Shown: one piece after another, positions 41,851 to 52,300 of the stretch
How the letters are laid out: each line of letters opens with the position of its first letter
How positions within the stretch are numbered: position 1 is the first letter of the stretch
NCBI GenBank assembly: GCA_035582835.1
Contig: JAYKAV010000966.1
Location: 329,925 to 393,924, forward strand
DNA from: Phoebastria nigripes
Lineage: Eukaryota > Chordata > Aves > Procellariiformes > Diomedeidae
Length of the DNA: 64,000 nt
Direction of reading: 5' to 3'
Notes under the pieces: model-generated
What the model saw: the letters and a program-made list of their open reading frames with translations, nothing else
Told to the model about the DNA's origin: nothing
Database searches by the model: none
Translations under genes and position numbers: made by a program

Positions 41851-44800
41851 CTGGTGACAGGACTGAGCTTTGAATAAAGTTGTCCTCAGTGCTCTCTGTA
41901 GCTCATGAAGAGAGACAGGAATCTCCACTGGGTAATTCACATCTAAATAGACTGATAAACCTCTACTGGAGACCTATTTGTCTCCAGTGACTGCAGAGAG
42001 AGCTTAGATTAAAGTCACAGCCTCAATAATATTCAGATATCCTTCTGTGTACCAAAGAACCAGCAAATATTTGTCTCAATTCTTGTTTAAATTTAGAATT
42101 TAAATGGAAATAGGCATTATCTGACCTAATTTTAGTCCTTCTCTATGTCCTGACAGAGGAAAGTGAATATAACACAGTCATTGCAAACATGCAAGATCCT
42201 AAACCTGTACAGATTTTGTTGCTACCTTAGGAATTGCAGCTGCGCAGTCAGGTGTGGGGTTACTTTCTCTAAGACTTCCCGTGGGGAAAAGAAGGTATAT
42301 TAAATTTCATTCAGTAAATCATGAAAATTATAAAGGAGATTTACAAAATATTGCTGAACCTTAAAAAGCAAACAGACATGAAAGATTTCATAGTAAATAA
42401 AGAGACTTCCAACAGTATGGGCAAGAATAGCATGCTGCGACAGCACAGAAAGGGGAATTTGCATTGAACCAAGAAATAAACTCCCACAATTTCTTAAAAT
42501 ATACATATATGCACATGCACAGAGTGTAGGAATAGACCGCAGCAAGAACTGAGGTCCAGTTCCTGTTGGTAAGGGAATCTACTCCACTCTGCAGCAGCCC
42601 CAGTGACGCCCCTCACTATCAAAATGTCAAGGAATTTCTTGGCTCCTCATGCACCCTGATTTTGATCCCATAATATGGCCAGTAAATAAGTAAGGCACGT
42701 GTGCACCTCTCTCTGCTAAGGTCCAGTTTCCAAAGGTACATGGTGTTCTCACATGAGGGGCACCACTAGCCCTAAAGACCACTAGGAAAGTGAAAAATGT
42801 CTTCCAAGTCTTCCTTCTCTTTTTCATATACAGAAGCAGTGCCTTACTGAGAATGACAGTCTTCACCATCTAGAAAACTCAAGATATTTTAGCAACATGC
42901 TGTTTATGTATTTGTAAAAAAAAAAATTAAAACATTTTGAAGCACATATCAGTTCCATCAACCAGCTAAAAAGGTCAATTTCACATCAGCAAAGAGACGA
43001 AAAAACCTTATCTGTATTTCTGCCCTTTCCACATCATTTTGAAGATGTCCTTTGTGAAAAATGTCCATCTCATCTAATCAATTTCTTTTTCTTAAATACC
43101 GCTACATTAAACAGCTCTTGAAAAATTTTATTAATTTTTATGAGCTTTTACCTCTTCCTCCAGAATACATAGTTTCAGATTTATTTTGCTTTCCAACCTC
43201 AGCCTTTACAGTTACTGTTCCAGCATAAGTGCCACTTCAGTTCTAGCCTCCCCAACACAATGAGCCTTTGCTTGTGCTGTGTGTCCCAGACCACAATAAA
43301 AGCTCCATGGTTAAGTCATTGTGAAAATAAATAAGTGGACTGGTTGCTAAATCTTTCTGAAGGTAAGAAAGAGCATTTACTTGTTAATCATGCTTACCAT
43401 CTATAAAGCAAGAATAATTTGTCATTAAGATATAATGCTGTCTTTGCCCATTATCCATCTTTCAAGAATGATAGAACTCCACATTACCAAAATGGTCTTA
43501 ATTTTGTCCAAGGTAAAAACATTTTGAAATAAATACTTTAAGAAATCCTCAGTCTTTGTAATTAGAAATCAAATTTCTGTAATTTCTTTAATAAAGCAAC
43601 ATATTAAGTATGCTACAAATAAATCAAATAAATTACCATTTTTAATTAGGCATAACAAACAATTAAACAGATGACATTTTAAATTAATTTTCTCTACTGG
43701 AGGGAACATGATCTAAATCGGTGCTGAGCCCAGCACTCTCCTTGTGGATATTCCTTCAAATGCAGTGACATTCAAAACCATCATAACATTTTCAGAGACA
43801 AGTCTATTTCCATTTTTCAGTATCTGAGGTTTCACTTTTAAGCTGGGTTTTTTTCAATTACCAAACTTCCCTAGAAATGCTCCATGTCTTAAAGTTTCTG
43901 CTCAGCTCCATAGTATGTAATTGCTGAACAGCTGCACAGTCATACCAACTACAGATAAAAAGGCATTACAAACTTCTAAGCAAATCATATTTATAATGCA
44001 TAATATTCAAGGCCAAAGAAAATCAGTAGTACTTCAAGGCAAACTTCTGAAAATAGGGCAAGAGCATCTTGGGAAAGATGATGGTAAATACTGCGCAGCA
44101 GTGAAAAGATGCAGCTGTCTAAAACATAACTCCCGTACAGCACACTGAAAAGAGAATTACCTTACTTTTGACGGCACTTTGTCTCCCAAAATAAAACATT
44201 ATCTACAGCTAACTGCTTCAAGGACTGGAGTAAAAACTCTTAGGGGTCCAGTCCAGCAAAGAGTAGGTACCTTTAGGAGGTACCCAAATCTGAGCACATG
44301 GGTTGTCTCCCTGACTTCATATATTTAAATACCTCAAAGATTTGCCCCTGTGAGATATTTCAGGCAATCAGAAGCCACGAAGGAGATGCTCTATTTCCTA
44401 CTCTGAAAGCTTTTCCTTAATTCTTCATTTGTAATGGTGTAAGCGAATTGAAATCAGTGGAGTAAGGCACTGTAAACCCAGCCAGAAGGGAAATCTAGCA
44501 GGTGCACCTTTCACTTGCGAGCTTTACTTAGCAATTGTCATCACATGCATACACATTTTCTGCAAAGCATCAAATGCTAAAAACAAAGCAAAGGCATTTC
44601 ATATTCACTAAAAGGTGACAGACGAGTTTTTAGAGACTGCAAAATAAAATAGAACATTTCACCCAGAAGATCATTTTCAAGAAAAATAGGAAGCCCAAAT
44701 TGAGAACATTAATTTAATTTTTGTTCTGCTGCCTGAGAGAACTAAATGTAGGATAGTATTTTCCTGCTTGGACTGTATGTGTGATTCCCATCAGCAGAAA

Positions 44801-45031
44801 TGAGTGCTATGTATGTGCATTGAGGGTGGAACAATTCTGGGTCTGTATATGCAATCTGGAGTGTGAGAAGGTAGCAGCAGATTTGCTCTAACTGAAAGAA
44901 GTGGGAAGCTGAAGTGGCCATTTTTGTAGCTAGCACATCGCTAGAGATCTTAAATTGAAGAGGTAGTTGGAGAAACCTATTTGTGACATATGTTACATCA
45001 GACAGCTTAAGACTATAGCTGGTCTGTTTTT

Positions 45032-45066
45032 TATATATACATATATATAAATATATATATATATAT
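45032..45066. repeat. (AT)n microsatellite
   Basis: A 35-bp nearly pure AT dinucleotide tract with one C and one AA interruption. Confidence 0.92.
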
Positions 45067-45183
45067 CCAAAAAATCATACAAAAAAGAATAGATTTTTTA
45101 AAACATTAGAATTATGACATAAATAAGTCTTTGTGCTTGGGGAAGAGCCTCGGGGGAACAGTTCTAAAGACAAGCCCCTGCAA

Positions 45184-45284
45184 GGAAAATGCTTCCAGGG
45201 AATGCCTCCCTAGACAAATCTCCTGCTAAGCAGAATGCCTCTGGCAAAATGCTTTTGGCAAAATGCTTCTGAAAGATGATGACT
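45184..45284 (+). repeat. Degenerate 14-bp tandem repeat
   Basis: Units of about 14 bp: GGAAAATGCTTCCA, GGGAATGCCTCCCT, then after a less regular segment GGCAAAATGCTTTT and GGCAAAATGCTTCT at 45243-45270. Only the last two adjacent units are close copies; the others are recognisable by the AATGCYT core. On the minus strand the array stays open and reads as a repetitive peptide, which follows from the repetition and is not evidence of coding. Confidence 0.6.
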
Positions 45285-46276
45285 CTCTTGACAAAACCTG
45301 TGCTCTCTCTCTCTGAAAGTGCCCAAGCCAGGCTTTCATCGCTGTGAGGAACAACCATCAGTGGGATGAGCCCTGCTCCTCACTGTCTCTAACCAATAAA
45401 AATAAAAACTGGAACAAATTGCTGTCTGTATCCCAATGATTATAAAGCCAGAGAATTCCATAATCACAGTTATTACAAATATTTGTGCTTTGATTAGGTA
45501 AGAGTGACAAATAACTGTCAGAAGTAAGGGATTTAAGTGTGATAGAGTTACTGAGAAATAATCATATTGTAGATATGCAAATCAGTTCTCAACAACCAAT
45601 CTGACTGCAAGGATTTGCATATGTGATTACAAATGTGCAGTAATACATATATAACTTTGGGCTCTGCCTGCCTGAGAGACTGCTTCTCCCGTGGAGTACT
45701 TAGTTATCCAAAAAATCCAGAAGTTGCACTGGTACTGAAATTTTGTCTTGTTTTTCACATTCCTTGCATTATCTGTTACAAGTATATCTATTAAGATATT
45801 CTTGTGCCAAGGAAATCTTAAATCATATACTCACAACAAACAAGATTACTGTAGTTTCCCTCTTCCTCCCTAATCTGTTTATTCTCTCACTGTCCTCTTG
45901 CTGCAACTACATCCCTTGAAGGAAGATTTTTCAGTCCCTATGGACACTACGTAGAGTGAAAAGGCAAAAAGTAGGGAGGCACCATATTTACTGTAACATA
46001 GAATAAGGAGATCAGAGCACACAGATAAATGTGCTGTACAGATATTCAGAAAACGTCATGGTTTAAGTAGATCAGTCATGTTTCAGGCATACTGCTATAG
46101 CTAAAAAAAGGTAGCCATGCTTTTTGCATAAAACCCTTCAGGGCTAGAAAACAAATAGCAATCTTTAAGCTACAGTATCAATTTCCCCTATTTTGCATTG
46201 CTTACCTCTTCAGGTCACTATGGTATAGAGCGCATTACAACAACATTAACACTAGCTTTTTGGCACTGCAGAAAAA

Positions 46277-46292
46277 GGGGGGGTGGGTGGGG
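46277..46292 (+). other. G-quadruplex-capable G-run
   Basis: Seven G, T, three G, T, four G. With the first run split this gives four triplets with single-base loops. It lies about 80 bp before the inverted repeat copy at 46374. Confidence 0.5.
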
Positions 46293-46373
46293 AAGGAGTA
46301 TAAATTTACAAAAGATTAAGCATTTTCAAGACTTTTCTACCTAAAGAGATTCTATTTCAGTTTACTGCTCAAT

Positions 46374-46615
46374 CTGAATACATTTGATACACCTAATTTT
46401 CTGCATATAAGTTTGAAAATGTTGATACAGGCTGATAGCCTGGAATATCTGGTCACATCACAGTTCAGACTGTAGGCCGGATCCTGTTCTCCTAAACCCT
46501 GCCTCAGCCGGAATGCAAGCGTACAGATTCCCCTTACACCTCCAACAGCAATCCAGCCCTCCGACCCGTGTGCATAATCCTTTAAATACATTTCTGCTTG
46601 GCCTAAAAGTTCCTT
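46374..46615 (-). repeat. Unidentified interspersed repeat, copy B (inverted relative to copy A)
   Basis: The reverse complement of this segment aligns to 49092-49336. Over the best 212 bp I count about 30 differences and no gaps, or roughly 86% identity. About 26 of the differences are transitions, several of them CpG-type changes where this copy keeps CG. An 80-codon minus-strand frame is open here, but the equivalent frame in the other copy has an early stop, so coding is not supported. I do not recognise the family. A GGCCGGATCCTG-like core is vaguely like old amniote repeats with GGGCCAGATCCT ends. Confidence 0.85.
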
Positions 46616-48950
46616 TGGTGTCTAAAGTATGTCTCCCATAAGAACATATCTATGATGAAACACATTGTTAGTATTTCCAATGACTTTGGGAAAACTGCAT
46701 TTATTCTCATAATGCAAGGAACTTTGATTTGTATCAGATCTTACAACAGTCATATTTCCTAGTACAGCTACAAAGTATGTTGTTCTTACCTGGGTGATTT
46801 AGATTAAAGAGCCAATTCCCATTTCTTAGTTGCCTTTCTGTATATATTGTGCTGTTCTTTTCTGTTGTCAGTGCATGAATGCAAGGAAGAAATTATATGC
46901 ACAGAAATCTTTGCAAATAGAAATATCGTTGACGACACTTGAAGATATTACAAAAACCCTAAGGAAAGCTCTTTACAATACTAAAGACAATGAATACAAC
47001 ATTTTCAGACACATGCTTATTCAAATAGTTTACAACTAGGTGCTGTCAGAGCTGGGTGGGAAAAGGTTTCTCTACCCCAACAATAATTTCAAGATTTCAA
47101 AATGTTTTCTGTTCCGCATGAGGATGGAAACAAGACCTGCCCAACTTTTCCACCAAAAAAAAGTGAATCAATGGTTTATCATATGAGGTGTTTCTAAGAG
47201 GTAGAAAACCAAAGTTTAAATGTCTAACTAGGGACTGAAAAGTGATACACTGATATTTCAGTTGGGATTGGGGGATGTCTGGAAGCTTTTGTGTTTATAA
47301 GCACAGAAACTCCTTAATGGATCTGGAAAACTTTCCATGATCAGAGTTTTAGTAAAACTATACACTGCCATTAAAAAGTTTGATGCAATAAGTCATCATT
47401 TTCAAACAAAAACAGCCATGTTCATCACAAAATTCCAGACAAGGAGTAGTTGCTAGTATCCAAATGTTGATATAGTACTCATTTTATTTTTATGGGGTTT
47501 TTTTATTATTATTCTGTTGCAAGCGAATCATTTGTCAATCAAAATAAAATTACAGTCAGTTTCAGTCTATGGTGCTCACTCAAACCAGCTATCTAATTAG
47601 ACATAGTCAACATTATGACTCATAAACTAATGAGATCTCCCCTTTTGATTCTTCCAAAAAGGAACAGGGATTAACTCACTTGAGAAACCCTTTTCCCACT
47701 TTGACCATTAGACCATAGTAATCACGAGATCAAAAGCAATTTATTAAAAGGATGTATTCCATATGTATTGTATAAACTTTCTGCATAATATCCTATTAGG
47801 AAATTGTGTGTTCTTATCTAATACTGGAAAAACATTCCAAAAATCACTTACAGAATGGCCCTTTCATTCATTTATTACATGTAAAAGAAATAAAAACTGC
47901 AGTTGTAGCCATGACAAAGGCTGACTTGCAGAAACAGCAAAGCTCTTTCTCACAAGACAGGGCTGAAAAAGTTGCAATTGGCTTGCCTATATACTAAAAA
48001 AATAGTGGGGATAATATCAGCATGCATTGGTTGCTTGACATCACCAGGTACTGCAAACATTTTAATTCATTTTTCCTATCATTAAAAAGTGTCAGGAGTG
48101 CCTGAGGGTTTCTGTGTTGTTTTGCTTTTTAGAGAAAAGCTTTAAGCTTTTTAAATTAAGTATCCAGAATGTTAGTGCGTAGTTAATATTCTGAATCTAC
48201 TTCTTCACACTGATTTATTTTAATCTGCTCTTTTTTTATTACAGAATGTAAGCCCACCCCCAGAATGACTAATTCAGGCACTGGTGTATACATATTTCTG
48301 GTTCCTGCTGAACTTTAGTGTAATCAGTGTGACCAGGTTTAAACACATCTCATACATTAAGGCGAGTGCTGTCGCCATCCAGCAGCAGGGCACTGGCAGA
48401 GAGGAGAGGTGTCAGATTCCCTGCCTTTCTTGTAGGGTGCAACCCAGGAAGGTAGCTCTTGCTCCTGGAAACCTGTATTCATTTTGCATGACATTACCAT
48501 TGGGGAAAAACTACATAAAAACAAGGACATTGTCATCCAACTCATCTTAATTACAATCAGGTTGCCTTTGCCGTGGCTCCTTTTGCCCCATGAAACTGGC
48601 ACTCCTCATCACACAGGCAAAGGACCACAGCCTGATGTGTTTTAACAGCTTTGCCCCATGCCAGGGGTTTGGCCAGGCTCGAAGATGGAGGAAATGGGTG
48701 GACAGGTCCTGGCCAGGCTAAGGAAGACTCACGGTGTCCCTTTTCTCTTTCTTGCAATCCCACCAGGTCCCATCCACCTGGAAAGAGGTTTTTTTCACCT
48801 TGCTATTATTTAGAGGGTGCCACCACAAAGTTAGTGGTAGCTTCACCCATTACTGATTTTGACAGCTTTTGTGGGTCAGAAAGCAGCCTAAACCCAAACA
48901 GCCATGAAGCTGAGAAACCTATCTCTCTAGAAAATAATGCCCATAAGCAC
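46616..48950. other. Intronic spacer between the inverted repeat copies
   Basis: AT-rich up to about 48300, then moderately GC-rich (about 48360-48800). The GC-richer part has overlapping chance-length open frames on both strands (up to 113 codons at 48651-48992). No domain was recognised. Confidence 0.5.
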
Positions 48951-49077
48951 TCAGAAGCACATGTAGACGTGGTGCTTAGGAACATGTTTTAGTGGTGGAC
49001 GCGGTAGTGTTAGGTTAATGGTTGGACTTGGTGATCTTAAGGGTCTTTTCCAACCTAAATTATTCTATGATTCTGTG
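48951..49077 (+). mobile_element. CR1 3' end fragment
   Basis: About 127 bp matching the last coding bases and the 3' untranslated region of a CR1. It includes ATGTAGACGTGGTGCTTAGG, then GTTAATGGTTGGACTTGGTG, CTTTTCCAACCTAAAT and two degenerate 8-bp tail units. It belongs to the same general type as the 3' end at 11820-11948, but is independently diverged and severely 5'-truncated. Confidence 0.92.
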
Positions 49078-49091
49078 ACATATTTCAGATG

Positions 49092-49336
49092 CCATAGGAA
49101 CTTTCAGACAAGCAAGGAGGTATTTAAAGGTTTATGCACGCAGGTTGGAGGGCTGAATTGCTATTGGAGGTATAAGGGGAATTCATATACTTGCATTCTG
49201 GTTCAGACAAGACTTAGAAGAACAGGATCTGGCCTACAGTCTAAACTGTGATGTGACAAGGTATTCCAGGCTATCAGCCTGTACCCGCATTTTCAAACTT
49301 ACATGCAGAAAATTAGATGTATCAAATATATTCCTT
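49092..49336 (+). repeat. Unidentified interspersed repeat, copy A
   Basis: Plus-strand partner of the inverted copy at 46374-46615. Homology starts at GGAACTTTCAGACAAGCA and ends at GTATCAAATATATTC. It begins only about 14 bp after the tail of the CR1 3' fragment at 49077. It has lost more CpG sites than copy B. Confidence 0.85.
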
Positions 49337-52300
49337 CTAGCAACTAACAGCCTGATTGTCACANATATCCTGTACCTAAAGCTACTGTGAATAAAATAAT
49401 CCTAACCCCTCCAACAGTCTCAGTGATTAGAATTTCAGAAAATGTTATTCCGCTGCCTACAAATCCTGTTTTAGTTTTATTTTTGAAATGAAATGTTGAT
49501 CTTTAAGTTGCCACACAGACTGCAAACCAAGCCAGATTTTAAAGTACCTGAGTCAGTATTTTTGTTTGAAGGCAAATCCTTTACAAATTAAAGAAAACTT
49601 TCAGAGGATCCCACTTTTAAGATACCTCCTAATTTATGATGGTCTCAGAGACTGAAATTTCCTACTCACTCACTGTAATTTTCTGTAGTTTTGGGTCACT
49701 CTTAATGAAGGTTGTACATTGGGATGTAGTGTTGCAATGACCTTAGTCTGTAATGGCATTTTGCGGACCCACTTAAACTAAGCATCTGTTACCTGGCTCT
49801 TTGTGGTGGAGGGAACAAGAATCAATACTGATTGAGTGATAGGTCAAGTGACCTTTCCAATCTTCTCATTCTACATTGAGTAGTACTCATAATTTAAAAA
49901 CAACTAAGGTGATTCCTCCAGGTTTGACTAACTTTTCAGTGGAGTGAAACAAACTGGGGTATTTCACAAATTGATTCGTTGTAACCTCTGCAGGATATAT
50001 GGAGAATTCAATCAAGCAGCCACTTAGAGACCTCTCTGTTCTCCGCCTGCCTCCTTTGCAGCAGGTTCTTACCAGGGCACCGGTATTTAGTGCTCCTGCC
50101 TTTCCTGGCTCGCTGCATTATGGGATGAACACGAAAGCAGAAAAACAGCTACATTCCTGGAAGAGATTTCCCAGCGTTTGGGAATTCCCCTTCAGAATAC
50201 TTGCAAACAGTGCTCATTACTCCTTCACTAGCTTTCTGCTGCAGGAGCAGCACTGGTCCTAGTGTGGAAAATTTATGAATCACATTACATAGAATTAAAT
50301 CTTTGTGCACTGAGGCTGCACACACAGCCTGGCTGGGGATCACCCAATCAGTTTTATACAGACTTGAGTCTCAGGTGACAAAGAAGGCTAAAGATTTCAA
50401 ACCTGACATGTCAACTACAAACTACTCTGTTTGGTAAGTCTGAAAATCACTAATAGTCTAAATGCTTACTCCCTTCTTTTTTTCTAGCAATCTGTTAAGC
50501 TTCTCTACAACAAATATTTTTCCAAACTTTCCTCAGTATCACTGATGTGTTTTAGGAATAATATCGATGAAGGATCTCACGAAGTATGTTAGCTGCAATC
50601 AGTACTTCCTAAGTGAAAACTTTTATGGCTTTGAACATAGGAACAGAAGGCTCATGTGACAGCTCAGCTTGATTTGTAATTAATAAATCCCCAGGTCACT
50701 CAGCAAGAGTTCCTACTGCAAAGGATTGTTCTTTCAAACATTAGGGCAAGAGCTGACTCCAGCAAGGTTGAGGCTGATGGCCAGCTAATTTGGGTAGCAC
50801 ATGATGCTGCGCATCTGCTCCAAAGCAGATGCTAAAGCTTCTTTCTCTTGCAGACACACTCCTCCCTTCTGTCTGTAGAGGTTCTAGCGGATGGTGCAAA
50901 TAGAAACAGCAGGGGCATACTGGAGAAACCTTGATGGTCCTATTTATATCTGTTCCACATAGCTCAAGTTCATAATTCCACCAAAATACTAAGAATCTCT
51001 CTCAAAGGACATCCATGTGTGTGCTCCACTTCAGACAAGTGGCCTAATTTTTGGGAGCCTGGTCACCACAATGAGACAGCTGACCACTCAGAAAGTCTGC
51101 AAAACAGGCTGAGATGAATAAACATTTTTCAGGATGAATCCATTAGTCATGCATGCTTTAAGAGTGCCTTCACCCAAAATACTTTAAAAATCTGAAAAGG
51201 CTGCAAATCTGCTGACCACAGTTATTCGGTGATATCTCTAGGAGCTTTGTGGCAAGAAAGCCAGCAGCTTTCTGGCAGCTTATCTGCTAAATCTTCATTT
51301 TGGCATGAAATTTGTTTACAAGACAGAGAAAACATCCTTCGATAGTTTTTCCCTGAATAGCTCCTAACTCTTTCTACTGAAATTTTAATTGAAAGCTATG
51401 ATAATGACTCAAAATCCAGTTAGAAAAAAAAACTCAGTGGGCAGCATATAATAGGCATAAATCTTATTCAAATTAATTCACATTCAGATATCACGTATGA
51501 AAATAATTTTAATATGCTTTTTAGTAAAAATGAAATCTATTCACTCTAAATGTAGAGACCTTAGATGTTTGTGTGTAGATTGATAGACAGATTAATAAAT
51601 GTAAATGCTAGTGATGAAGGAAACCCAAGGAATAGACGTTTTTAATCCTTGAGTGTTGAGAGGATATTTTTTCATGCTATATTTTGCCTACTTTTCCCAT
51701 AAACGTTTTCATTTGATCTTAATTGACCTGCCAGAACAGGGGCCAGCTATCAATTCTGTGCTGTGGACATCTGTACCTAAAAAAATGAACTGAAAAGACC
51801 AAAGTTGCTTTACATACACCAATTAACTATCACAAGTGAAGAATTTTGAGTTACTACAAACAGCAGCCAGTTTTGAACTTAGAGGTGAAAGTATCCATAC
51901 TACAAAGGTCAAAAATGTCAGGGGGTTACATTAACATCTGACTCTCACTCAAAATAAATTACTTCTGGTTTTGAGGAACAGAAGAAATCATTGCCCTCTG
52001 GTGGCCAAAATGGCATTTTTTAAGCATTATGGACTCAAATTTTAAGCAGGGTATATAGGGACAATAATCCACTATCACATACGTAGAATGAAAAATCTTA
52101 AAGAAGACTACTTTTTATTGATATTGATATAAATGGGAGAAAAATATAGTCCTGTCTTTCATAGTTTCAGGATACAGGCTCTAATTAAATCCTTAATCTA
52201 GACGCAGTTTTCTCCCCCTACAAAAGTTTTCTCCAGTTCGAATTCGGTTTGATTTGTGTGAACATACACCCATGAAATATAGGCATGTACTACCTACCTT

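Larger units (their letters stand above)
41851..46276. other. Intronic sequence without recognised genes
   Basis: AT-rich. It holds an (AT)n tract at 45032-45066, a degenerate 14-bp tandem array at 45184-45284 and an AATAAA-type run near 45395-45410. A faintly repeat-like stretch at about 44220-44510 could not be supported as a family. Open frames are short and unrecognisable. Confidence 0.5.

Noticed and set aside
44220..44510. Faint similarity to old amniote repeats with GGGTCCAATCCTGCAAAG-type ends.
   Set aside because: The match is short, interrupted and from memory; not enough to call an element.
46352..46591. 79-codon minus-strand open frame in repeat copy B as a possible small protein.
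   Set aside because: The equivalent frame in copy A hits a stop after about a dozen codons, so coding is not conserved.
52225..52250. AGTTCGAATTC, a tRNA B-box-like sequence.
   Set aside because: No A box or cloverleaf at the right spacing upstream.
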